Assembly: GCA_001797365.1 (NCBI GenBank)
Contig: MGPH01000048.1
Coordinates: 1-54,141, forward strand
From: Deltaproteobacteria bacterium GWA2_45_12
GTDB taxonomy: Bacteria; UBA10199
Length of the DNA stretch: 54,141 nt
Reading direction: 5' to 3'
Below the pieces are notes generated by a model that did not search any database, was not told where the DNA came from, and saw nothing but the letters and a program-made list of their open reading frames with translations. The position numbers were made by a program, and so were the translations under genes. Of this stretch, positions 1-8,001 are shown piece by piece (the stretch's first letter is position 1; each line of letters begins with the position of its first letter).

Positions 1-1604
1 ATTCTGCTCTTAGTCCCGAACCCTATCTTTGGCAGCTTCATACCGTCGGGTTTAATAAGAATGCCGATAATAATGGGTTTGATGACCTTGTAAGCGATAA
101 TGCTTTTGTGTTTCCGACCTCGGGGCTTACTTATGCAGACTTCACAACCAATCATTCGGCCGTGGCAAAATTAGCCAATGTTCAATGTGAAAATTGCCAT
201 GGTCCCGGAAGCCAGCATGCAGGGGATCCCCTTCGCATTGCAAATTCATTCGCACAGAATGGTGTTTGTGCCCAATGCCATATTCAGGAAGATGAATGGA
301 AAAATTCTGCCCATAACATGACGGGTGTGGTTCATGGCAGTGGGAACTATCAAAACTCTTGGGTTAGTAGTACGGGCTGTGTTCGTTGCCATAATACAAA
401 GGGCTTTGTAAGTTATCTGGAGGAAGGAGAAGAAGGGCTGGGCGATATGCGCAGTGATACTGGTTCGTTTCCTGGAATTACTTGTGCCGGATGCCATAAT
501 CCCCATGATGCCACTAATCCCCAGCAACTAAGGCTTGAAGGCAATGTGACCATGATAGCCGATGGCTTAACCGTTGATGCCGGAAAGTCCGCGGTTTGTT
601 ACACATGCCATGATGGAAACTATTCCCATGGCGAATATGATTGCGATGCCGATGAAGATGGTGTGACGGGAAGTGCTGACGTGGGGAATTCAACCTGCGA
701 CTCGAATGACGAAACGGCCCTTGGATATTGGAGAGGGGGCTACCATTACACACCCCAAGCTCCTGTCTTGGAAGGCAATGAGGCTCTTGCCGATCTTGAC
801 GATGATGGAACCGATGATTTTGACCTTACCGAAAATTCATTCCACTCCGGTGAATCCTTTACACTGGCCTCGGTTACCGGTGATTCAAGCCTAAGTTCCA
901 ATAACGATAAGTGTATTACTTGCCATATGTCGACGGGACCAGAGGCCGATGAACCGGGATATCAGCATTTGGGTGGGCACGCCTTTAAACTTCGCTCCGA
1001 TCATGGGTTGGGGCATCTGACAGGGGGTGAAAACCCTGATGACTCCATTGAAGAAGAGGGTGAGCTTATGCTGACCAGTGCCTGCACGGCCTGCCATGTG
1101 TCCTTGACCGATTTTAACAGGACAGCCCGGGCGGATTATGACGGCGATGGCTCCCTGGAAGGGATTCAGGATGAAGTCAAGGGACTTCTTCTTAATCTGA
1201 CAACCCTTCTTAAATCGCTTGATACGGACAATATCAAACAGGTGGCAGCTGGAGGAACTTCACAGGGCACCACAGAAAGTGGCGGTGTCATTAGTGTCGA
1301 TACCCTGGCTTGGGCGGGAACCAAGTCAAGCGGGTTAACCGAAGCAAATAGTTGCTCGGCTGGGGCTCCTACAGGCGGAAGAAATGCGTATCAGCAATGT
1401 AATTTCCTGGATGCGGATGATGCCCTGAAACGAGCCATGTGGAACTACAACATGATTGTCCGTGACGGAAGCCTTGGCATCCATAACGCGGCTTATACAG
1501 TCCAGGTGTTGCAAGGTACCTACAAAGCCTTGGGCATCCTATTAGGTGGAGAAGCATCAACCTTTACCTATAAGACCGATTTCCCCAACGCGGCACTTCG
1601 ATAA
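1..1604 (+). CDS. Multihaem cytochrome c, 3' part (5' end outside window)
   Basis: The reading frame is open from the first bases of the window, so the gene is truncated at its 5' end; the first in-frame start-like codon, a GTG at 108, is probably internal. Seven CxxCH haem-binding motifs are visible: CENCH, CAQCH, CVRCH, CAGCH, CYTCH, CITCH and CTACH. Extra His residues could be axial ligands. The C-terminal stretch with DGSLGIHNAAYTVQVLQ resembles the end of large periplasmic multihaem cytochromes (octahaem/nitrite-reductase-like or doubled-CxxCH families), which carry electrons across the periplasm or to the surface. An Asp-rich segment (DCDADEDG) may bind calcium. The missing N-terminus probably carries the signal peptide and perhaps one more haem. 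The exact family and electron partner are not determinable here. Confidence 0.85.
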   Translation, partial: SALSPEPYLWQLHTVGFNKNADNNGFDDLVSDNAFVFPTSGLTYADFTTNHSAVAKLANVQCENCHGPGSQHAGDPLRIANSFAQNGVCAQCHIQEDEWKNSAHNMTGVVHGSGNYQNSWVSSTGCVRCHNTKGFVSYLEEGEEGLGDMRSDTGSFPGITCAGCHNPHDATNPQQLRLEGNVTMIADGLTVDAGKSAVCYTCHDGNYSHGEYDCDADEDGVTGSADVGNSTCDSNDETALGYWRGGYHYTPQAPVLEGNEALADLDDDGTDDFDLTENSFHSGESFTLASVTGDSSLSSNNDKCITCHMSTGPEADEPGYQHLGGHAFKLRSDHGLGHLTGGENPDDSIEEEGELMLTSACTACHVSLTDFNRTARADYDGDGSLEGIQDEVKGLLLNLTTLLKSLDTDNIKQVAAGGTSQGTTESGGVISVDTLAWAGTKSSGLTEANSCSAGAPTGGRNAYQQCNFLDADDALKRAMWNYNMIVRDGSLGIHNAAYTVQVLQGTYKALGILLGGEASTFTYKTDFPNAALR

Positions 1605-1630
1605 GGGTCTATGACTTAATTATCTGATAA

Positions 1631-1659
1631 AAAACCCGGGGCTGGCCCCCGGGTTTTTT
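1631..1659. terminator. Bidirectional intrinsic terminator
   Basis: An 11-bp perfect stem (AAAACCCGGGG, 1631-1641, with its complement 1647-1657) closes a 5-nt loop and is flanked by A and T runs. It lies between two convergent genes: the cytochrome ends at 1604 and the minus-strand XRE gene has its stop codon inside the T run. It should terminate in both directions. Confidence 0.85.
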
Positions 1660-2206
1660 ATTTGATCTTGATTATTAGCCCTAACGCTTTCGCAATCTTT
1701 AAAAAATTGGATAATCGGATATCCTTTCCCGCCTTAAAGTTGCTTATACTCACCATCGAAAGTTGAGTAAGGTGAGCCAGTTCACGGATGGTTTTATTTT
1801 TCTTGGCCATTTCAGAGAAAATGATTTCGGAAGCGAGACGTATATCGGTAATATTGCTTTTATCAAATGTCAGATTCAATCCGAGTTTTTGACCATATGG
1901 TTTGAATCGGTTATCTAGCTCCACAATTTTTTTGATAAGCGGTTCTTGAAGGCGTGTTAGCATCAAAAAATCAGTGAGATCTTCTAGGGTTTCACCATCA
2001 GTGAAATTAAAAGAATAAGTATTATTTTCGAAGGATCCAGGAATCAATTTTTCGAAAAAAATCCAACGTATGTCTTGTCGGGGATTTTTTTCGAAGGTAA
2101 TCGTATATTTCTTATTTCCAAGTAGTGATGGGCGGGTTTTGATATTGGCAATGGGTGTATCAATGCTTAATTGCAGTGCATTCAAAAAATCATCCCAGGT
2201 TTTCAT
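1658..2206 (-). CDS. XRE-family HTH protein with novel N-terminal domain, putative antitoxin
   Basis: 182 residues. The last 55 or so residues form a Cro/C1-type helix-turn-helix (IRELAHLTQLSMVSISNFKA, then a second helix pair ending KALGLIIKIK). The first 120 residues are not a family I recognise; they are mixed alpha/beta with an aromatic and charged core. The start ATG overlaps the stop of the upstream kinase gene by 4 bp (ATGA), so the two are translationally coupled. By analogy with HipB, the protein probably neutralises the kinase and represses the pair through the 28-bp palindrome upstream. The order (kinase first, regulator second) is the reverse of classical hipBA, and the extra N-terminal domain is unusual for a HipB. 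The antitoxin role is inferred from context. Confidence 0.7.
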   Translation of the reverse strand: MKTWDDFLNALQLSIDTPIANIKTRPSLLGNKKYTITFEKNPRQDIRWIFFEKLIPGSFENNTYSFNFTDGETLEDLTDFLMLTRLQEPLIKKIVELDNRFKPYGQKLGLNLTFDKSNITDIRLASEIIFSEMAKKNKTIRELAHLTQLSMVSISNFKAGKDIRLSNFLKIAKALGLIIKIK

Positions 2207-2934
2207 TTTTTACCTTTTCTATATAAATGAATCAGATCGTTAATGCAGGTGGCATTTTTGATTTCATCAAGACGGTTGATGAGAGCTTCTGATTCTGTAT
2301 TATCCCTTAAAGGGATCAGTTTCTTGATCGTTGGCTCCGTTAAATCAGTAATTTTATTTTTTATAGGGCTGAGAATTTTTTTGTTTAACTCTTGGGCGTA
2401 TCCGACTTCAAATAGTTCCAGATAGTGAGGAATACTACCTGTGTATTTCAAAAAGCAATGTGCGGAATCGATCAGGATTATTTTTTCATCCGCAAAATTA
2501 TACAAGTAATTGGCGTTGTGCCGGTCAACCTGACCGGTGAGCCAGTCAAAGAGTCCACATTCAAAAATATTGAGGGCATGTGTTGTTAATTTTCCTTGGC
2601 TGGTTGTGAATTGAAGGGCGTCTGGATAATTAAGCCAAGCCTGCACAGTTGTTTGTTGATCTATAAGCCACAAAAGAGGCACTTCCAAACCGATATGAGA
2701 AGCAAGTTTGAAAGACCAATATTCTCTTTCAGCCAAGGTTCCGGAATCAATATTGATTTGGCATTCTTTATGGTTTCTTAAAGAAGGTCTTTTGAGAAAG
2801 AGCCTTCCCTTCTTTGTCTGGTAAAGCTCCTGTATTGCTGTTTGGCCACGTGAAGGATAGTTCTGTGTGGCTAAAGGGAGCTTAGTACCTTTTTCAATCA
2901 GCTTAAGAACTTGGCTATTGGTGAGTTTGGCCAT
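2203..2934 (-). CDS. Compact HipA/PI3-4-kinase-like protein kinase, putative toxin
   Basis: 243 residues. The catalytic loop GQVDRHNANYLY (residues 134-145) matches the DxHxxN pattern of HipA-type and phosphatidylinositol-kinase-like enzymes (D137, H139, N142). The metal-binding position is likely D156 in IILIDSAHCF. A Lys in RLFLKRPS (about 44-51) and a Glu in AEREYWSFKLA (about 68-78) fit the N-lobe Lys/Glu pair. The protein is far shorter than the neighbouring 405-aa HipA and lacks the HipA N-subdomain-1. It is first in a two-gene operon with the XRE protein and starts just after a perfect palindrome. Known HipA and HipT toxins phosphorylate aminoacyl-tRNA synthetases; the target here is unknown. 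A PI-kinase-like effector without toxin function is the alternative. Confidence 0.7.
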   Translation of the reverse strand: MAKLTNSQVLKLIEKGTKLPLATQNYPSRGQTAIQELYQTKKGRLFLKRPSLRNHKECQINIDSGTLAEREYWSFKLASHIGLEVPLLWLIDQQTTVQAWLNYPDALQFTTSQGKLTTHALNIFECGLFDWLTGQVDRHNANYLYNFADEKIILIDSAHCFLKYTGSIPHYLELFEVGYAQELNKKILSPIKNKITDLTEPTIKKLIPLRDNTESEALINRLDEIKNATCINDLIHLYRKGKK

Positions 2935-2937
2935 ACA

Positions 2938-2965
2938 TAAAGAATACTTTATAAAGTATTCTTTA
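2938..2965. promoter_or_regulatory. 28-bp perfect palindrome, putative operator of the kinase/XRE operon
   Basis: The arms TAAAGAATACTTTA (2938-2951) and TAAAGTATTCTTTA (2952-2965) are exact reverse complements with no spacer. The palindrome lies 4 bp upstream of the kinase ATG on the minus strand. A related sequence (TTTTCTTTATC) follows it immediately and may be a further half-site. The position and symmetry fit an autoregulatory site for the XRE partner; no binding evidence exists. Confidence 0.6.
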
Positions 2966-2988
2966 TCAAGTTTTCTTTATCCACCTAC

Positions 2989-3083
2989 GTCCCCGCTCGT
3001 TGGCGGGGACTTCGGCGGACGAGCCGAAACGGTTAAAACCCTCCGCCTTAGGCGGAGAATCTTGGGTCCAGGGCTTGCCCTGG
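2989..3083. repeat. Cluster of four short hairpins
   Basis: Four perfect inverted repeats follow each other: GTCCCCGC/GCGGGGAC (2989-3010), TTCGGC/GCCGAA (3011-3028), CTCCGCC/GGCGGAG (3041-3057) and CCAGGGC/GCCCTGG (3068-3083). The base composition is richer in GC than the flanking TA-module genes. The cluster separates hipA from the second kinase operon and could end hipA transcription or be a composite dispersed repeat. Confidence 0.65.
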
Positions 3084-3134
3084 GGTGCATACCATTGATT
3101 GTTTGATTTATGGTTCTGTTTTGAACTTGGCAGT

Positions 3135-4352
3135 TCATTTTACTTCCTTTGCCAGTTTCACTGTCTGGAAATTTTTTTCAATCACTCGAATTGAATGGGC
3201 GGTTAAAGGGAGGTGTTTGGATTCTTTTTGCCATACCTGGCGAAAACGTTGGACAGTTTCTTTGGCAGTATCTAGTACCAGTTTTTCCGGCAGACCAACC
3301 TTTGCAGCCAGATAAGAAACTTGGTCCAAAGAAAGTTCCGCCATGCGTTTGGATTTAACGAGTTTTAGCGCCATATTTTCATCGTTGAGATAAGAAATTG
3401 TGGAAACAAAATCATAACCCGAGGAAAGTTTGGCGTTTCTCCGGTCGGGGTAGATCAATGAAAAATTTTTCAAGTGCATGTCTGCATTGCCGATGAAAGT
3501 ATTGAAGACCAATCGACGAATGAATTCGGTAATTCCTTCCGGGCCCGTCTCTTGCCAAAGCACTTCGGCAATATTTTTGTAGCTTCCCTTTTTGTATTTT
3601 TCGTCAGGATACACTCCAAATACTTGGGCAAAGTCTTCCATATGTACTGGGCCCTTGTCGGTTCGGTCAAACCGACGCACGGCCAAGGCTTGGCCCTTTA
3701 CTTGGCCCATGTTCGTGGGAAGCCCCTTGATCTTGTTCAAATCAACAAGTCGTATTTCGGGAATATCCATGCCGATGCTTTTTGCCAGTGTCATCATGGA
3801 ATATTCATTTTCGGGGACATCGGCAAAGCGCATGGAGGGTAGTTTGACAATCCACGAGCCGCCCACGCCTTCTGCCGGGATGGTGAGCCCGCCTTTGGCT
3901 CCTGCCACTGCCGAGAATTTCATTTGCACACCAGCCAATGAGAAACGCAGTGCATCCTTGTGTGAAACTTGTGCCTGGCCTTGAACCGAAGGTGGCCAGG
4001 TTTTTCCGTCAGCGGGTTCTACTTTCAGGGCACCAGGCAAGTCGTGGCCCAATACCCAAAGCAGAAAAAATTCGCGTTTCGCATTTACGTCGGCACGACG
4101 GGCCAGATAATCCCGCAAATGACCTTCGGGAAGCAGATTGGAAAAAAAAGGTGGAAGCTGTATGCGTGAAGGTTTCACATCGGTGATCAATTCACCAAAG
4201 CTATCTTTAAAGGAAAGGCTCAATACGGGTCGTGAGGGATTATCGATATAAGCTTGGCTGAAACTAAAAATTGTTTGTTCTCCAGGCAAAAAAGTGAGCA
4301 CTCCCACAGGTTCATCATATAAGAATACGTTTAGCGAACTGATATCAGGCAT
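3135..4352 (-). CDS. hipA: HipA-type serine/threonine kinase toxin
   Basis: 405 residues, close to the usual HipA length. The N-terminal couple_hipA region (residues 1-110, with the PPFFSNLLPEG stretch) is followed by FSLAGVQMKF, where S138 corresponds to the autophosphorylated Ser of Escherichia coli HipA. Other landmarks are an ATP-anchoring Lys in GSWIVKLPS (K170), the catalytic loop GNADMHLKNFSL (288-299; D291, H293, N296) and the metal-binding Asp of SGYDFVST (D314). HipA of E. coli phosphorylates glutamyl-tRNA synthetase and induces dormancy; the same target here is an assumption. It follows hipB with a 2-nt gap in the same operon. All catalytic residues are present, so it should be active. 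Confidence 0.92.
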   Translation of the reverse strand: MPDISSLNVFLYDEPVGVLTFLPGEQTIFSFSQAYIDNPSRPVLSLSFKDSFGELITDVKPSRIQLPPFFSNLLPEGHLRDYLARRADVNAKREFFLLWVLGHDLPGALKVEPADGKTWPPSVQGQAQVSHKDALRFSLAGVQMKFSAVAGAKGGLTIPAEGVGGSWIVKLPSMRFADVPENEYSMMTLAKSIGMDIPEIRLVDLNKIKGLPTNMGQVKGQALAVRRFDRTDKGPVHMEDFAQVFGVYPDEKYKKGSYKNIAEVLWQETGPEGITEFIRRLVFNTFIGNADMHLKNFSLIYPDRRNAKLSSGYDFVSTISYLNDENMALKLVKSKRMAELSLDQVSYLAAKVGLPEKLVLDTAKETVQRFRQVWQKESKHLPLTAHSIRVIEKNFQTVKLAKEVK

Positions 4353-4354
4353 AT

Positions 4355-4669
4355 CTAATCCTCATTGGTTTCCTGGTCATCAAGTGTGTAGGCGGGTTTT
4401 ATTTCATGGCTGTGTTGTATTTTTTCTTTGGAATTAATGAGGCCTTTTACCAACAAAACTTCCTGTCTGGGAATGAGCATGACTTCCAATTCCAAATTGC
4501 GAGCCATTTCCACGAAGCTGGCCAATTTTACATTGACTTGGCCCGCTTCAATTTTTGAGAGATGGCTTTGGGGAATCCCAAGCTTGTCGGCTAAAGCCCG
4601 CTGACTTAAACTTTTTGCCTCACGGGCGCTTTTGAGTGTGTGAATAAGTTGTTGAAGGGTGGAGTTCAT
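4355..4669 (-). CDS. hipB: HipB-type XRE antitoxin
   Basis: 104 residues. The helix-turn-helix spans about residues 18-72 (LSQRALADKLGIPQSHLSKI), and the ARNLELEVMLIPR end is typical of HipB. The acidic tail (DDQETNED) could contact the kinase. The start is set by the ATG 10 nt downstream of a 21-bp palindrome, the likely operator. As in classical hipBA, the antitoxin comes first and the toxin second, which favours autorepression and neutralisation of HipA. Confidence 0.9.
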   Translation of the reverse strand: MNSTLQQLIHTLKSAREAKSLSQRALADKLGIPQSHLSKIEAGQVNVKLASFVEMARNLELEVMLIPRQEVLLVKGLINSKEKIQHSHEIKPAYTLDDQETNED

Positions 4670-4679
4670 TATATATATT

Positions 4680-4700
4680 GTAACATATAAAATATGTTAC
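4680..4700. promoter_or_regulatory. 21-bp palindrome upstream of hipB, putative HipB operator
   Basis: Arms GTAACATAT (4680-4688) and ATATGTTAC (4692-4700) are perfect reverse complements around an AAA centre. The site lies 10 bp upstream of the hipB ATG, in very AT-rich DNA that probably also holds the promoter. HipB proteins bind such palindromes to repress their own operon. The sequence is unlike the palindrome of the neighbouring kinase/XRE pair, so the modules are probably controlled independently. Confidence 0.65.
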
Positions 4701-4759
4701 TTGATATAGTTTAACAGATCAACCCAGGCGTGAAAAGTGGTTTTTTAAGGAGTTCTACT

Positions 4760-6286
4760 TCATTCTTTTACGATATGGGTCAAATTCTGAAACCCTGCAT
4801 CGGGCCTTAAAGAATAGCCTTTCACATTTTTTTGGGTGACCACCCAGTTGTTTTCATACCAGAGCGGGATGATGGGCAGGTCGTCAAAAATGATTTGTTG
4901 CACTTGGTTGTAAATGGATTGACGTGTTTGAAAGTCAAAATGAAGACGCCCCTTTACCAATAAATCATCCAAAAATTTATTTTCATAATAACCCCTGTTT
5001 GCCCCTATAGGAGGAATTTGGCTTGAGCCAAAGGCATAATAATAAATATCCGGATCGGTGACCCCCACCCAGGTCAGGCTATACATTTGGAAATGTCCCG
5101 TGCGGATGTCCCTGAAAAAAGTTCCCCATTCATACGAGCGCACGTCCACATCAATCCCCACTTTTCTTAAAAAGGAAGCCACCAACAAAGCCATATCGAT
5201 ACGGTCTTTTTTGGAAGATGTTTTGTAAACAAGCTTAAACCTCATTTGGGGGCCGTCTCCATCCGGATCGCGAAAGCCAGCTTGGTCTAAAAGTTCCATG
5301 GCCTTTTGGGGGTTATAGGGAATGGGTGTGAGGGAATTTAAGTGATACGGATTTTGGGGGGATAAAAGAGAAGTGGCCCCCTTTGCCATGCCATTTATTT
5401 TGTAACGGATGAGACTTTCGCGGTCGATGGCATCATTGATGGCTTGACGCACGAGCGGATTTTTCAAAATGGGGTCTTTCAAATTAAGGCCAAGATAGGC
5501 AAAGTTCACTCCCATATCCTGAGAGAGGGGAAGATCTTTCAAAGTGGGGATAAGAAGGGTGGGCAGAGAGTTCTGAACAAGGTCTATCCGCCCTTTGAGC
5601 AATTCCAGTGTTCTTAAATTGTCATCGGTAATCGTACGAAAGACGATTTTTTTCGGATGGTTTAACTCTGTCTCTGTGGCCCGTTCCAATACGATTTTTT
5701 CTCCTTCAGTTTTCTCGACAAATTTGAAAGGTCCCGTTCCCACGGGAGTAAAACGGGTATTCTCGGCGACACTTTGGGGTAAAATGGGAAAACAGAGGGC
5801 CACTAAAATGGGGGCAAAAGATTCTTTAAGGACAAAACGTATGGAGTTTGGCCCGGTTTGTTCTATTTTTTCCAGCTTGTCCCATATCTGTTGATGGGGA
5901 GAACCATTCTTTTTGAGCGATTGGTAGGTGGCCATGACATCGGCCGGAGTCAGTGGTTCCTGGTTGTGAAAGAAAATGCCGGGTTTTAGGGTGACATAAA
6001 CGTCTTTGTCATTTTTAATTTGATAATCCAAAGCGAGGTCCGGAGTAATTTCCAGCTTATTATTTATTTGGAATAGGCCGTTATAGATAAGGTGGTTTAT
6101 TTTTGAGGTGTTTGCTTCTGTTGAAAGACGGGGATCTAATTGTTGGGGATAGGCTTCAAGCCCGACAATCAGCGTGTTTGCGTCATTGACTTTTGGAGTG
6201 CAACCAAGGTAACCAAGCAAGCCGAAGACAACAAGGCCATTGATAATACTCCACTTTTTTCCCCGAACTTTGGCGCAGTGAGCCAT
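4760..6286 (-). CDS. Peptide/solute-binding lipoprotein of an ABC transporter (SBP_bac_5)
   Basis: 508 residues, the usual size of DppA/OppA-type proteins. A basic N-terminus and hydrophobic stretch end at LLGYLGC, a slightly atypical lipobox with the lipidated Cys at about residue 29. The family pattern follows: LIVGLEAYPQQLDPRLS near the mature N-terminus, GTGPFKFVEKTEGEKIVLER mid-protein, and NPLVRQAINDAIDRESLI in the second lobe. The protein would be anchored in the periplasm and bind oligopeptides or similar solutes. No permease or ATPase genes adjoin it, so it is an orphan binding protein in this window. It is divergent from the mltD-like gene, with 87 bp between the start codons. Confidence 0.88.
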   Translation of the reverse strand: MAHCAKVRGKKWSIINGLVVFGLLGYLGCTPKVNDANTLIVGLEAYPQQLDPRLSTEANTSKINHLIYNGLFQINNKLEITPDLALDYQIKNDKDVYVTLKPGIFFHNQEPLTPADVMATYQSLKKNGSPHQQIWDKLEKIEQTGPNSIRFVLKESFAPILVALCFPILPQSVAENTRFTPVGTGPFKFVEKTEGEKIVLERATETELNHPKKIVFRTITDDNLRTLELLKGRIDLVQNSLPTLLIPTLKDLPLSQDMGVNFAYLGLNLKDPILKNPLVRQAINDAIDRESLIRYKINGMAKGATSLLSPQNPYHLNSLTPIPYNPQKAMELLDQAGFRDPDGDGPQMRFKLVYKTSSKKDRIDMALLVASFLRKVGIDVDVRSYEWGTFFRDIRTGHFQMYSLTWVGVTDPDIYYYAFGSSQIPPIGANRGYYENKFLDDLLVKGRLHFDFQTRQSIYNQVQQIIFDDLPIIPLWYENNWVVTQKNVKGYSLRPDAGFQNLTHIVKE

Positions 6287-6373
6287 AATTTTTAAGTTTT
6301 TATCACAGCTTGCCCTGCAAAGAAAGCATGGTGTAACATATCGGGGAAGCTTTTGGAGATCTGCAATTACTTT

Positions 6374-7999
6374 ATGAAGTCGAAAATCCCTGCTTTATCC
6401 CTTTTATTATGTGTGGCGTTAAGTGCCTATTTTTTGATTGTGGGTATTCCCAAACAAATTGAAAAAAAGACAGCCATCCAGCATGGCTTGTCGGTTTTAT
6501 CGGTGGAACAACCCCTTGAATCCATTAACCCGGAAGACAAGCCTTTTACCATTGATGCCATTCGCGTGAAATCAAGTGGCGAAGACACCCAAGGGACCGA
6601 TGATGACCCTTATTTCCAGGCGCGGGAAGCCTATAAAAAGCGCTTTGGCTATGATTATGACGAACCCTGGGATGGCCAAAAAGTAACGCATATTTTTTCG
6701 GTGACACCGGCCATGGCCGGCATGGTTGATTTTTGGACGGAAGTTTTTGGACATTATGGCAAGGATCAATATGTTTTCCATCATCGCGATGATGTTTCCA
6801 TTGTCTATTCCGTCATTGATCTTTCCGATTTGGATCCAATGGCGGCCTCCCTTTCCCCTGAAGAATCCGAAAAAATCAAAAAATCTTATCTTAATGAGGA
6901 AGAACAACGCATTGCCAAGCTGCTTAAAAAACTTACCGAAAAAATTTCAGGCCATGATGAGCTGACCCCTGAAGAAAAAAGACTGGCCGATTTATTTCAC
7001 CAAAACCCATCCCTTTCCATTCGTGATTCAGCCAGTGACGAGCTTATTCGGATTCAAAGCGGGTTTGCCCACAAGATGAAGGAGGCCATTGTTCTTTCGG
7101 GGCAATACATCCCTGAATTTGAAAAAATCTTTTCACGCATGGGTGTGCCGGTTGAAATCACGCGTCTGCCTCTTATTGAGTCGGCGTTTAAAATTGATGC
7201 TTATTCCTCTGCCGCTGCTGCAGGCCTTTGGCAGTTTATTCCCGATACCGGCAAACGTTATTTGCGTATGGATGATGTGGTCGATGAGCGCTATGACCCC
7301 TTTTTGGCAGCCTATGCGGCGGCCCAGCATCTGCTTAACGAATACAAGCTTTTGGGTTCGTGGCCACTAACGATCAATGCCTACAACACCGGGCCCCAAA
7401 GGATGATCAATGCCAAAAGACAGCTTGAAACCGATGATATTGCTGTCATCATCAAAAATTTCAAGGAACCCGGATATCAGTTTTATTCGCGCAATTATTA
7501 TCCTGAATTTTTGGCCGCGCTTCATGTTTATGAAAATCAGGAATATTATTTTGGGAAACTTGCCAAAAAAGATCCGCTTGATTATGACCTGTTTTTACCC
7601 CAGCAAAAAATAAACCTGTTGGCGCTGGCCCGTGCGATAGATATGGATTTTGATGTACTTTCTTTTTTAAACCCGTCTTTTAACAAGGATATTTTATCGG
7701 GAAAAAAGATTTTACCTCCCGGTTACATGGTGCGTGTGCCTAAAGAAATGGGCCGGTTGGTATCCCGTGTGGCCATGGACTATTATGAAACGGGGGCTCG
7801 TGAAGAATGGCATATTGTGGCCCAGGGAGAAACTCTCCAGGATTTGTCTGCACGTTACGGAGTTTCTATGGATGTTTTGGAAGATTCCAATCACATCATG
7901 GCCCAAGAAGTGTTGACAGCGGGTATGGCCATTAAAATTCCTTCAACCCAGGGTGTGGCTATTGGGCAAGCCCTCCCAACGAACTCTGCTGTGGAATAA
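6374..7999 (+). CDS. mltD: MltD-like membrane-bound lytic murein transglycosylase
   Basis: About 541 residues from ATG 6374; an in-frame TTG at 6353 would add seven. An N-terminal hydrophobic segment (ALSLLLCVALSAYFLIV) is a signal or anchor. After a charged, partly coiled-coil region comes an SLT (GH23) domain with the catalytic Glu in LPLIESAF (E269 from this ATG), then AAAAGLWQFIPDTGKRY and NAYNTGP. The C-terminus carries a LysM peptidoglycan-binding repeat (HIVAQGETLQDLSARYGVSM). The enzyme cleaves MurNAc-GlcNAc bonds to form 1,6-anhydro ends during wall turnover. It is followed 2 nt later by the Nudix gene, so the two are likely co-transcribed. Confidence 0.9.
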   Translation: MKSKIPALSLLLCVALSAYFLIVGIPKQIEKKTAIQHGLSVLSVEQPLESINPEDKPFTIDAIRVKSSGEDTQGTDDDPYFQAREAYKKRFGYDYDEPWDGQKVTHIFSVTPAMAGMVDFWTEVFGHYGKDQYVFHHRDDVSIVYSVIDLSDLDPMAASLSPEESEKIKKSYLNEEEQRIAKLLKKLTEKISGHDELTPEEKRLADLFHQNPSLSIRDSASDELIRIQSGFAHKMKEAIVLSGQYIPEFEKIFSRMGVPVEITRLPLIESAFKIDAYSSAAAAGLWQFIPDTGKRYLRMDDVVDERYDPFLAAYAAAQHLLNEYKLLGSWPLTINAYNTGPQRMINAKRQLETDDIAVIIKNFKEPGYQFYSRNYYPEFLAALHVYENQEYYFGKLAKKDPLDYDLFLPQQKINLLALARAIDMDFDVLSFLNPSFNKDILSGKKILPPGYMVRVPKEMGRLVSRVAMDYYETGAREEWHIVAQGETLQDLSARYGVSMDVLEDSNHIMAQEVLTAGMAIKIPSTQGVAIGQALPTNSAVE

Positions 8000-8001
8000 T
8001 C

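Noticed and set aside
2989-3083. A CRISPR-like or riboswitch array between the toxin-antitoxin modules.
   Set aside because: The four hairpins differ from each other, there are no regular spacers, and no known riboswitch core was found.
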